From Saccharomycopsis crataegensis (Eukaryota; Ascomycota; Saccharomycetes; Ascoideales; Saccharomycopsidaceae), in the NCBI RefSeq assembly GCF_037102585.1, contig NW_027043829.1, forward strand, positions 3,720,001 to 3,784,000: a DNA stretch of 64,000 nucleotides, read 5' to 3'. Position numbers and translations under genes: made by a program. Below, piece by piece: positions 28,509 through 37,622 of this stretch. The notes under the pieces are model-generated. The model saw nothing but the letters and a program-made list of their open reading frames with translations, had not been told where the DNA came from and did not search any database. Each line of letters opens with the position of its first letter. Within the stretch, counting starts at the first letter, position 1.

Positions 28509-29594
28509 ATGTCCAACTTAGCAAATATTCCTCCATCTACTCCTCCAAGACCCTCAAAACAATTGCTGGTGATCACTCCACAGACCCCACAAGATGACTA
28601 TCATATAACATCGCCGTTGTCTTCCACTACTGCTACCAACACCACCCCATTCAGTCCCCCAATGAAACTCAAGAAGAATACTTTCTTATCAGTACCTCCA
28701 TCCATCACCAAAAACACTGCCAAGACCCCGAAGACTCAAAGGAAAGTCTACTCGGGGGTTGGAAGCTTGATCACCCCCGATTATACTCCAAAGTTGAAGA
28801 AAAGACAAGATATGTATAATTCGCTTGTCGCCAGTATGAAGAGTGAACAAGAATCTGAGTGCGGCGGTAGTCTCCAGAAGAAACAAAGTATTTTGGAACA
28901 ATTGGAGAGTCATGCAGAAAGTCAATACGAAACCGAAGAAGAAGAAGAAGAAGAAGAAGAAGAAGAAAGATCAATTGTCGAGCCACAAACTCCTACTGGA
29001 CCTCGTGAAATCGCACAGTTACCTACTGATGATTTTTTAACCCCCATTGCTAAAGTGTTGAAAACCCAGACGTCTCTTGGTGATGACTTTGAAGAAGATA
29101 ATGACCTCAGCAGTCCTTCGATCCGTAAACAAAAGGGCAGGAGATCGTTGGGTATTTTCCAATCCAGAGAATTACGTTCGTTCCCACCGGCGGTTAAAAC
29201 CCATGAATACAAAAAAATCAATTTCAATCCTAACGCAGAAATCTTATTGATCAATAAGAAAGGCGATCATAAAGTGAAGAAATTCGATACCTCGAACCGA
29301 TTTGATAGAGATTTCCAGCCAAAGTGGTTACTTGGTAAGCTTTTATCGGTGGAAAATGGTGAAGATAAACTTGAGCAGGTTGATGATAAGGCGAAGAAAG
29401 ATGATGAGTTAGTTGCTAGATTACTCGAAGAATACGAAGAAGATGGCAAAAACCAAGAATGTGATGAAGAAGAAGAAGAAGAAAAAGAAGAAGAGGAGGA
29501 GGAGGAGGAGGAAGAACAAGGAGAGTACAATGATAAAGAAGAGTTGATGAGATTTGAAAGATCTTTCTACAGTAGAGAAAGTTTCGTCGTATGA
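28509..29594 (+). CDS. Sic1-like cyclin-dependent kinase inhibitor (probable)
   Basis: A 361-residue acidic, disordered protein. The N-terminus reads PPSTPPRPSKQ, like the PSTPPR start of S. cerevisiae Sic1. It is dense in CDK sites (TPQTPQ, TPKTQRK, LITPDYTPKLKK, PQTPTGP), as expected for a multisite phosphodegron. The C-terminal region has FNPNAEILLINKKGDHKVK followed by FDRDFQPKWLLG. This parallels the Sic1 inhibitory domain (NP..VITYVNKKGEVVEKR, RFKPKALF). Two poly-Glu blocks (about 141-152 and 318-337) add acidity. In yeast, Sic1 inhibits S-phase Clb-Cdc28 until G1 cyclin-CDK phosphorylation leads to SCF-Cdc4 destruction. The homology is patchy, so another CDK substrate/inhibitor is possible. 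Two MCB boxes lie upstream. Confidence 0.6.
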   Translation: MSNLANIPPSTPPRPSKQLLVITPQTPQDDYHITSPLSSTTATNTTPFSPPMKLKKNTFLSVPPSITKNTAKTPKTQRKVYSGVGSLITPDYTPKLKKRQDMYNSLVASMKSEQESECGGSLQKKQSILEQLESHAESQYETEEEEEEEEEEERSIVEPQTPTGPREIAQLPTDDFLTPIAKVLKTQTSLGDDFEEDNDLSSPSIRKQKGRRSLGIFQSRELRSFPPAVKTHEYKKINFNPNAEILLINKKGDHKVKKFDTSNRFDRDFQPKWLLGKLLSVENGEDKLEQVDDKAKKDDELVARLLEEYEEDGKNQECDEEEEEEKEEEEEEEEEEQGEYNDKEELMRFERSFYSRESFVV

Positions 29595-30055
29595 GTTTTA
29601 CACTGTTGTTATTTATTTTATATTATATCTTTTACTATCCCTCCAGGATTTTCCTATTTTTGAATGCTATTTTTTATTTCCATGTTTGTTATTGTTACTT
29701 ATGACCGTTATTATTGTTCTATATAGATAAGAAAAAAAAAATGTTGACATATTCAGAGTTTATGTTATTATTGATTTGCGTAAGACGAATCGGATTATTA
29801 TTATCATAATATACCCATTACCGTACCGTACCGTGTATGTCCCAATATATGTGAAGATCATTAATTGTCCAATGGCTCATCATCGACGATCTACCAATGT
29901 GTGCCATCATGCAGCACAAGATATTTTGAAACGCCAATTTTTTCTTGTGTATATAATTTATTTATTTTCCCTGGGATGGTGGATGCCTCGGGGGGCATTT
30001 TATTTTTCTTTTTTCTTTTTTCTTTTTGAAGTCTTCTCAAATACATCAACTAACG

Positions 30056-30086
<31 letters not shown>

Positions 30087-30088
30087 TA
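29595..30088. other. Intergenic, promoter of the atypical Rho gene
   Basis: AT-rich with poly-T tracts, an ACCGT triplicate near 29820-29836 and an AAT repeat ending right before the Rho start codon. Confidence 0.5.
30055..30083. repeat. (AAT)n microsatellite in the Rho leader
   Basis: About nine AAT units ending 5 nt before the ATG at 30089. I treat it as 5' UTR although the frame is open through it as poly-Ile. Confidence 0.8.
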
Positions 30089-30700
30089 ATGGTTGCTAAG
30101 AAAATTGTCGTGGTAGGAGATGGCGGGGTTGGCAAGACCTGTTTATTAATGCTGTTTGCCAAAAGTGGGTTTCCAGCCCATTATATCCCCACGGTGTTCG
30201 AGACCCATAATAAACAAATCATCATTGATAACCAACCAATTGACTTGGAATTGATCGATACCGCAGGACAAAAGGAGTTGGGAGAACTCCGGCCGATGGC
30301 GTACCCTGATTCAGATATCGTTCTACTATGCTGCTCGGTAGACTTGCCCGAATCACTATACAATCTCCAAAATATTTGGTTTCCCGAAGTGCTCGAGCAT
30401 TGTGGTGGTGGTAACGCCGACACCAAGGTGGTGATGGTGGTTAACAAGACCGATCTAAGGACCAACGAGGCCATCTTGGAGAACTTGGCCATCACTGACC
30501 AAACCCCATTGACCACCTCCCAATGCCAACGAGTCGCCGAGGCAATTGGGGCATCGACAATAGTAGAATGTTCTGCTTGTCGAAACACTGGGATCAAACT
30601 GGTGTTCGACACCGCGGTGAGGATATCTCTTGGGAAACCAATCAATACTGCTAAATCAAACTCAAACTCCAAACGGGGAGGGAAATGTATAATAGTATGA
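30089..30700 (+). CDS. Divergent Rho-family GTPase
   Basis: A 203-residue small GTPase. The P-loop GDGGVGKTCLL, the switch I HYIPTVFE with the effector Thr, DTAGQ, a G4 motif NKTD and G5 ECSAC are present. It ends in a basic region and a CAAX box, CIIV, predicting geranylgeranylation. The PTVFE and ELRPMAYPDSD segments place it in the Rho family. Switch II is odd: after DTAGQ it reads KELGELRP instead of the usual EDYDRLRP or EEYERLRP. G4 is NKTD rather than the TKxD usual in Rho proteins. The insert helix region is short. It could correspond to the divergent Rho (Crl1-like) of CUG yeasts; I cannot assign it to Rho1-5. Codon 171 is CTG at a position that is polar in other Rho proteins. Confidence 0.85.
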   Translation: MVAKKIVVVGDGGVGKTCLLMLFAKSGFPAHYIPTVFETHNKQIIIDNQPIDLELIDTAGQKELGELRPMAYPDSDIVLLCCSVDLPESLYNLQNIWFPEVLEHCGGGNADTKVVMVVNKTDLRTNEAILENLAITDQTPLTTSQCQRVAEAIGASTIVECSACRNTGIKLVFDTAVRISLGKPINTAKSNSNSKRGGKCIIV

Positions 30701-31282
30701 TACGAGCTTACAGTAATCGACATTAGACCACCAAATAAATGGAGAATAAAGTTAATACTACTAATAGTAATAATAAAATGTAGTAAAAGAACCAAGAAAG
30801 CCTCATCATGGAAAAACAGTCCTCCATCATGAGATTGGCCTTGACCCTTAGACACGATCCCTAGTACCCAAAATCAGAAAGTATCAAAATCCGAAATTGC
30901 AAGTCCTAAAGCTTGATCTTCTCCGTAAACAGAACCCATCGATCCATGGTGGAATATAAGAAAGTGGGGCAGAAGTAGGAGAACCAAAGAAAGAAGGAAG
31001 AAGGAAGAAAAAAAAAAAAGAAAATATTAAAAAATATATCGAATAGAGAGGAAGGTTTACAAAACAAAAAGAAAATAACAAATTAACAGTGTATATTGAA
31101 CTACACACGATAATAATTTGATAAAGAACTCCAGAAAACATATTAAGAAGAAGGAAAAGATTTCGAAAGTTGGGAATTTTCTGGCTGCTTTTATACCCCA
31201 GCAGAAAAAAAAAAACCTTACACCCAGACATACACTTATCTACTAGGACCACCCTCCCCTTCCAACAGAGAAAGGGATTATT

Positions 31283-31333
<51 letters not shown>

Positions 31334-31530
31334 CAGCATAGAATAGAAATAGGTGGAGAGCAACAGAGAAGCAGTAATAATATTGACAAGCAGCACAAGC
31401 AAAGTCGAAATGAAAGAAACAAAAAAAAAAAAATCAGAAAAATAAACAGGAATCTAATGGAATAACATACCAAACCACCATAAAAAAACAAAAAAAACAC
31501 AACCACATACAAGTTAACCAATAAATCATA
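30701..31530. other. Convergent intergenic between the two Rho genes
   Basis: 0.8 kb of AT-rich DNA with many A-tracts on the + strand and a TTA run (31287-31329). Open stretches here are low-complexity. Nothing gene-like is seen. Confidence 0.5.
31287..31329. repeat. (TTA)n microsatellite
   Basis: About 14 TTA units in a non-coding convergent spacer. Confidence 0.85.
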
Positions 31531-32139
31531 TCATAAAATAACACATTTCTTCGATTTCTTGGCCTTCTTATTTTTGCCGGCTTTTTTTTGTGGGATAAGA
31601 GATCTACCAATCTCTTCAAACAACTCAATAACGTTCTCGCCAGTTTTCGCAGAACATTCCACGTAACGATACGCATTGATGGCTCTGGCAACACCTTGGC
31701 CTTCTTCGGGACTCACAAAGGTGGTGCCTTGCTTTGCCATCTTTGCTTGGGTGGCAGGGTCCAATCTCAAATCTTTTTTGCACGCCACCAAAAAAATCGG
31801 AACCCCATGGACGTAATGTAACACTTCTTTTAACCATACGTGTTGGACGTTTTCTAACGAGGCCCTTTGCTCCACCGTAAAACAAATCAATACCACATCG
31901 GATTCAGGGTACGCCAATGGTCTGAGTCTTTCATAATCTTCTTGTCCGGCAGTATCCCACAAATTGAGCACGATGTTGTATCCGTCAACCACCAAGTTCG
32001 CGGTTTGGTCCTCAAACACCGTTGGCACGTAAACATCGTTAAATTTCCCGTCCTTGAATGCCAACAAGAGGGTGGTCTTGCCGCAATAACCATCGCCAAC
32101 AATCACGAGTTTTTTCTTAAGTGAGTCTCTTGGAGCCAT
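31531..32139 (-). CDS. Rho1-type GTPase
   Basis: A 202-residue Rho GTPase with orthodox motifs: GDGYCGKTTLL (P-loop), VYVPTVFE (switch I), WDTAGQEDYERLRPLAYPESD (switch II), ECSAKTG (G5) and a polybasic tail ending CVIL for geranylgeranylation and plasma-membrane binding. Overall it is closest to Rho1 (KLVIVGDG, VVLICF, SLENVQ..W..EVLH, GVPI.LV..K.DLR.DP). Rho1 controls beta-1,3-glucan synthase, Pkc1 and actin at growth sites. The Rho1 P-loop is normally GACGKTCLL; here it is GYCGKTTLL, and the sequence DQTANLVVDGYNI differs from Rho1. So it may be a Rho1 paralogue (Rho2/Rho5-like) rather than RHO1 itself. It is transcribed towards the other Rho gene. Confidence 0.8.
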   Translation of the reverse strand: MAPRDSLKKKLVIVGDGYCGKTTLLLAFKDGKFNDVYVPTVFEDQTANLVVDGYNIVLNLWDTAGQEDYERLRPLAYPESDVVLICFTVEQRASLENVQHVWLKEVLHYVHGVPIFLVACKKDLRLDPATQAKMAKQGTTFVSPEEGQGVARAINAYRYVECSAKTGENVIELFEEIGRSLIPQKKAGKNKKAKKSKKCVIL

Positions 32140-32724
32140 AATGGATGGGTGGATGGTTGGTAAATATATATCTATGATCTATGAATGGAGACGGCCACTA
32201 AAAAAAAAAAAAAATAATTATGGAAATGAATAATAGATCAGCAGGTGTAACAGGTAACCTTTGATTGTCGATCTATAAACAATAGATGGGGAGGTGGTCG
32301 GTTGAAGTATCAATTAGATAGAGTACGTACCCCTCCCAGATGTTATCGTTATCAAGACAATTATTAAACGCATTTGACAAAATCTCCCATGGGAAACATG
32401 GAAGGGTAGGGCAACCCCCTCGTACTTTTTTTTTCTCTTCCAACCATCAAACACTACATGACACAGTAAAACATAAACAAACAACAAAAATTAATTGAAT
32501 AAAATGATAAAAGCTCATAATAATAATAATAATAATAGGCAAAAATATGTGATAGAAAAACACAAAAAGTGGTGCAAATACTAATTAATATTTTTTCTTT
32601 TTTTTTTTTCTGTAATTATCTCATAATTTCTCTCTTTTTTTTTTTTTTTTTCTTTTTCTTCTTTAAATGGCTCTTCTCCTAAAAATACAATACTAATACC
32701 TTCCAGAATTATAAAACACTTAAA
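32140..32724. other. Intergenic, Rho1-like promoter and SPT6 3' end
   Basis: AT-rich, with an AAT run at 32517-32537 and poly-T tracts at 32597-32609 and 32635-32661 near the SPT6 stop. No further gene is seen. Confidence 0.5.
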
Positions 32725-35700
32725 CTAGTAACCACCAGCGTAGCCGTTATTATTATACATTTGTTGACCATAATTCGAACGGTTTGCACCACCACCATAG
32801 TTCCCACCGTATGCTGATCCATTACCATAGCCAGTCTGGCCCCCGTGCCCTCCAGGCCCCCCTCTATACTGTGGTCCACCATGACGACTACCCCCGCCAT
32901 TATTATATCTATGAACCGAACTGGCCCCATCATTCTTTGGTAATGGACGGAACTTGTTCTTGGCAAGAGTCTTGAACCCATTGGTGAGCAACCCAACAGT
33001 TTGGTAATTGTAATTAGCAAGCACGTAACCGTCGGGGTTCACCTCGATCGGTAAGGTATGAATGCTGGATTTTTCATTTCCTTTGAACAACAAACTGAAC
33101 CGACCAGGACGTTTGTGGTCAAAGCAGAAAATATAGTACCCTCTCTTCTCATTGGCTCTAATATAACTATCCAAATAACTCTCGGCATCGGCACGGGATT
33201 TGTTGTAGAACTTATCACTATTGATCAACGCTTCCACAAGTTTCACGATCGGAGCAATGTGGAAAGTAATCAATTCATCCAAATCACTGTATTTTCTCCC
33301 AGACACAAAGTAACTCTTGACTTCTTGATTATTCTTATTTTTTCCCTTTTGTTCCGTGACATCCAAATGTTGGTACAAATTGTTGTCGACTTTCCAAGTG
33401 ATCGCCAAATGATGTTCACCTCGAGATGATGGTCGAATAACCAAATCACCACGGCTTCTCGATGCCAAATAATCTTCGGCTTGTTTGGAGTTGAAATTAT
33501 GGAAGTACGGATGTTCTACCACCTTCTTTGGTTTGCTTTCTTCGATCAACTTTTGTTTTTCTGTCCGTTCATCCTCTAGTTCAGCATTTCTATTCCACTC
33601 GGCAGGATTTCTTTGTTTATGCTTATTGTCACGATTCTGCAAATCTCTTTTCAAAACTGACCCATCAGACATGAATTTCTCATAATCAATTTCGAGAATC
33701 TTCGCCTGGATCGCTTGTTGAAGATGGAAAATTTCGCCAATTCTTCTGCGGTCATTATTTTCTTTCAAATGCTCAATACCAATTCTGCATTGCACCATGA
33801 ATTGAGTGACCCCTTGAACATATTTATCAGCAATTTTCTTCAAGACCACAGTACAAATCATACCAGGATAGAAAGTTTCTGGGGTTTCTCCGGTCAACGA
33901 CACAAAGATTTCTTGAGGATTCATAATGTGGAACTTCCGTCTAAATTCATCATAATGGCCCAACAATTCTTCCTTGATCATATACAAAGTTGCTCTCTTT
34001 CTTTTCCCGCTCTTATTCTCCAATTCTAAAGCATAATCTTCAAGAATCAAATCGTTCAACTTGTATACATTATCGCCTTCTTCCAACTTTCTGATAACAC
34101 CTTCACCTTTTTCCAAATCATCAATATCTTCTTCATCCAATTCCAAGGCATCAGCCGCCATCTTAATCGCCAAAGTGTAATCTTCAGGATGAATTCTGGT
34201 TTCATCAAGAACATCAGCTTCATCGGCATATCTACCATTAACGGTTTCGGTAAACTTAAGGAAACTTGCACAATTAAGAAAAATAGTCTTCGATGTTAAT
34301 TGTGAAGTGATAAGTTGTTGTCTGTTGACCAAACCAGATGAACTCTTAGTTTGGATACTTTGAAGTAAACCAGAGGCCTTTCTTGGTCCCAAACCAGCAA
34401 CATATTGTAAGCAGGAGGCGTAGTAAGATTCACGGATCGCTCTGTTGATTTCCACACCCACCAAGTTCACAATGTCAACAAATGCCGTGGTGATGGCTTC
34501 TTTTAATCTGTCATTACTCAATAAATGTTGGAAACGGTAGAAGAACACTGAAGTAACGTCATCCTTCATGTTAATGTATTCAAGCAAAGGACTTTGCAAG
34601 TAACGGCCTAAGGCAACACAGTATCTGAACAAACTAGATTTATCAGGGAATTCTTGTTTGGCTCTCACAGAGTTCTCGTATAATCTAGCAATATCATCAG
34701 CAACAAAAATTACATCAAGAATTGGTGGCTCATTATTTTCATATTCCCGATAATCACCATCAGATTGAGCAGCCGGACGAAGTTTTTCAGAATTGACAAT
34801 CTCCAAAACACGATCATAAAGTTTTTTGCTCCGAGCATTGTAACCATTAATACCAATAACATCAGGATTCAAACTTTGAACTTTCTTAACGAATGAATCT
34901 ATGAACTCCGGACTCAATGGATGTTCTTCAAATTTAATAAACTCTTTAACTTCCCCAAACTCGTTCATATATACCCCGACAACCGCGTCAGAATGGAAAT
35001 TACCTTCACCAGCAGATAAGGTCAAGGTATATGGGATGGCTCCAATTTCATAACCTGGAGGTCTGTATGGAGCTTGGTTTAATTTCTTATTCACAGCATT
35101 TCTAACTGATAAGAATACGCTGTTTTCACACTGCTTTCTAAGTTCTTCCTTAAGATGCATCCGGGCAAGAGTATTCAATCTTTTGATTGCCAAATCGAAT
35201 GATGCTCTTCTGATTTCATTCCATTTAGATCCAATTTCTGATTCGCTATCCGATGCAAACGAAGTACTGAAGATTTTGTCTAAGAGCTGATCATATTCTT
35301 GTACATGGAAAACAATTTCGATCAAATTTTCTTGTTCTGCAATCAACATACGCAAAAACAAGTCAGGTTCATGAATCATTTGGGTGACCGGTTTATTCAT
35401 CAAATATTTGAAGTCATAGTTTGGTGAGGCATTATTTATCTTAACTTTACCCTTTTCTGTCAATTTCACATTGATAACCGAATAATTGGCAAAAGTCTCT
35501 CTGATAGCGTGCCTGATTCGTGGTTCATGATACAATTCTTCGGCGTATAATTTTTTCACCAAGTTCATTGAAGTGTTAATGTTGGTGTAAACACTGTCAG
35601 CTCTGGTACAAATCTCAGCAAGAACACGTTCTGGCTCTTCGGTCGGGTCTTCGGTGAAATATTGTCTAGTTTCTTGAGAAATATTGGTGGCCACTTGACT

Positions 35701-37212
35701 AGCGGTGATACCAAAGTTTTCAATCATTTCATTCAAATCAGAATCTCTAACCCTATCCCAAATCGAATATTTCTGATGTCTTCTACTCTTGATTTTAGAG
35801 TCCTTGGATTTTCTGACGTTGGAGCCTCGGTTAAAATTATAGTCATCTTCTTCTTCATCTTCATCAATTTCTTCGAGATCGTCATCATCCTTTTGGCTTT
35901 CCTTCTGTATCTCTTTCAACTCTTTAGAAAACTTGAACAACACATAGTCATAGAAATCCTGATATTCATTGATTTTCTTCAATCCTTCAAGCTCTTCTTC
36001 GAATTCATCTAATTTCCCAAGTTTGGTCAACAAACTAATGACGGTTTTCTTTTTGCTCAATAAGCTGTGGAAATCAATATCCAACTGGCAAATTCTCCAC
36101 AAATCATCTTCATCAAGTAAATCCTTAAGGATAAACTCGCCGGTTTCTGGGTCTTTGAAAGCATGAGTAATGAAATCTCTTCTGTGGGTCCAAATGAATG
36201 GAACTTCCAAATTGTCTTCACACATAAATGTCAATACATCTCCAACAGCATGTTCAAAAGGTTCAATAAGGTATTCATTATTTTGGAAGAACTCATACTT
36301 CTCCACGGCCATGGATTCTCTGATCCAGGTTTTTTCAAATTCGAAATCTTCGATATCTAGTTCATAATTCTTGACCACTGAACGCATTTCCTGGAATCTT
36401 TCTGGAATATCTGTGATTCTAACTTGGTTATCTTCCTCAGTCAACATCTTTTCCTTTAATTCGGTTTGTTCGAAAATATCAGTCAATTTAGGAACCCCAT
36501 CACCTTCTTCGCCATCATCGTTATCTCCATCAATGTCTTCCAAATCTAAGGCCCATTGGTAGTCGGTACCATCACCAAAAATTTCAAACAACTGGTCCAA
36601 TTTTTCTTGGTCGATATCACTATATTGTGGTGCGATAACCGACGTGGCTTGAGGTCTATATCTTCTATCACGCGAAGCATGATTGACATCACGATCTTCT
36701 TCATCATCAGAATCCTCTTCAATGAAATCGTCCATTTCATCATGGTCGGTTCTTCTTCTACCTCCATTGGCCGGAGCTTCATCTTCTGGTTCTTCTTCTT
36801 CATCGCTGAAAATATCATCTAGCGCATTACTTGCTCTATTGGAAGTCGATTGAGATTTATCATCCTCGGAAGAAGCTTTCTTCAATCTCTTGAATTTCGA
36901 TTTGGCTCTTGGAGCAGCCCCAGTATTTTCCATTAAAAGATCCAAGTCATCTTCATCAAGCGCATCGTCTTCATCTTTTGGGGTTTTCTCCTTATGCTTT
37001 CTCTTTTTACGACGGTGTCTTCTTTCAGAAGAAGAGTCTTCTGACCCTTCATTTTCATCTTCATCATCCACGATGAACCCATCGCGAACTTTGGCAATTT
37101 CATTTTCATCGTCATCATCTTCCTCGTCACTAGAATCGATAGCACCACCGTTATCAGATTCCTCTGCGTCACGGTTCAAATAATCCGGCTTCTCCTCATC
37201 TGAGCTCGACAT
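32725..37212 (-). CDS. SPT6: Transcription elongation factor and histone chaperone Spt6
   Basis: A 1495-residue Spt6, equal in size to S. cerevisiae Spt6 (1451). It travels with Pol II and reassembles nucleosomes. The first ~290 residues are highly acidic and disordered (Ser/Asp/Glu runs), the Spn1/Iws1- and histone-binding part. The Tex-like core follows: helix-turn-helix, YqgF-like domain (around DVIGINGYNARSKKL), HhH (YVAGLGPRKASGLLQS), death-like domain and S1 (YPGMICTVVLKKI). A tandem SH2 module begins HPYFHNFNSKQAEDYLASRS with the phosphopeptide Arg in VIRPSSRG. The C-terminal ~60 residues are Gly/Asn/Tyr-rich repeats (GGNYGGG), not found in the baker's yeast form as I recall it. I found no in-frame CTG codon in the whole gene. 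Confidence 0.98.
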   Translation of the reverse strand: MSSSDEEKPDYLNRDAEESDNGGAIDSSDEEDDDDENEIAKVRDGFIVDDEDENEGSEDSSSERRHRRKKRKHKEKTPKDEDDALDEDDLDLLMENTGAAPRAKSKFKRLKKASSEDDKSQSTSNRASNALDDIFSDEEEEPEDEAPANGGRRRTDHDEMDDFIEEDSDDEEDRDVNHASRDRRYRPQATSVIAPQYSDIDQEKLDQLFEIFGDGTDYQWALDLEDIDGDNDDGEEGDGVPKLTDIFEQTELKEKMLTEEDNQVRITDIPERFQEMRSVVKNYELDIEDFEFEKTWIRESMAVEKYEFFQNNEYLIEPFEHAVGDVLTFMCEDNLEVPFIWTHRRDFITHAFKDPETGEFILKDLLDEDDLWRICQLDIDFHSLLSKKKTVISLLTKLGKLDEFEEELEGLKKINEYQDFYDYVLFKFSKELKEIQKESQKDDDDLEEIDEDEEEDDYNFNRGSNVRKSKDSKIKSRRHQKYSIWDRVRDSDLNEMIENFGITASQVATNISQETRQYFTEDPTEEPERVLAEICTRADSVYTNINTSMNLVKKLYAEELYHEPRIRHAIRETFANYSVINVKLTEKGKVKINNASPNYDFKYLMNKPVTQMIHEPDLFLRMLIAEQENLIEIVFHVQEYDQLLDKIFSTSFASDSESEIGSKWNEIRRASFDLAIKRLNTLARMHLKEELRKQCENSVFLSVRNAVNKKLNQAPYRPPGYEIGAIPYTLTLSAGEGNFHSDAVVGVYMNEFGEVKEFIKFEEHPLSPEFIDSFVKKVQSLNPDVIGINGYNARSKKLYDRVLEIVNSEKLRPAAQSDGDYREYENNEPPILDVIFVADDIARLYENSVRAKQEFPDKSSLFRYCVALGRYLQSPLLEYINMKDDVTSVFFYRFQHLLSNDRLKEAITTAFVDIVNLVGVEINRAIRESYYASCLQYVAGLGPRKASGLLQSIQTKSSSGLVNRQQLITSQLTSKTIFLNCASFLKFTETVNGRYADEADVLDETRIHPEDYTLAIKMAADALELDEEDIDDLEKGEGVIRKLEEGDNVYKLNDLILEDYALELENKSGKRKRATLYMIKEELLGHYDEFRRKFHIMNPQEIFVSLTGETPETFYPGMICTVVLKKIADKYVQGVTQFMVQCRIGIEHLKENNDRRRIGEIFHLQQAIQAKILEIDYEKFMSDGSVLKRDLQNRDNKHKQRNPAEWNRNAELEDERTEKQKLIEESKPKKVVEHPYFHNFNSKQAEDYLASRSRGDLVIRPSSRGEHHLAITWKVDNNLYQHLDVTEQKGKNKNNQEVKSYFVSGRKYSDLDELITFHIAPIVKLVEALINSDKFYNKSRADAESYLDSYIRANEKRGYYIFCFDHKRPGRFSLLFKGNEKSSIHTLPIEVNPDGYVLANYNYQTVGLLTNGFKTLAKNKFRPLPKNDGASSVHRYNNGGGSRHGGPQYRGGPGGHGGQTGYGNGSAYGGNYGGGANRSNYGQQMYNNNGYAGGY

Positions 37213-37622
37213 CGTGGACAGTATTTATTTATCCCAGAATTTAATTGGATAAGTCACCCAAATGTAAACGAAATAAAACACTGCTTAGATACGGGAACAA
37301 CAATTACTTTGGTGTTTTTTCAAGACCAGCGTATATTTTGCTTTCAGTTTTTTTCAATCACTTTTTTCCTCCTCCTCAAGGTTCATCCTTCATGCGGATT
37401 ACCCTACCAGTTCTCCCAACGCTGATGATTCAGTGTGAGGGGGGAGCTAATAAAATTCATAAACATCAACAGAATCCAATTATAATACTCGTGAATAAAT
37501 GATGTAATAATAAATATAACAGTCAATGGTTTATAATCACCACTATACTAATGGTAACTTACAAATAAATATAAAAGCGTAAAAACCATATATAATATGA
37601 ATAAATAAACCTAAAAAGTCGC
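37213..37622. other. SPT6 promoter and ARB1 3' flank
   Basis: 0.4 kb between two leftward genes. A T-rich stretch and general AT-richness only; no RNA gene or clear TATA box recognised. Confidence 0.45.
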
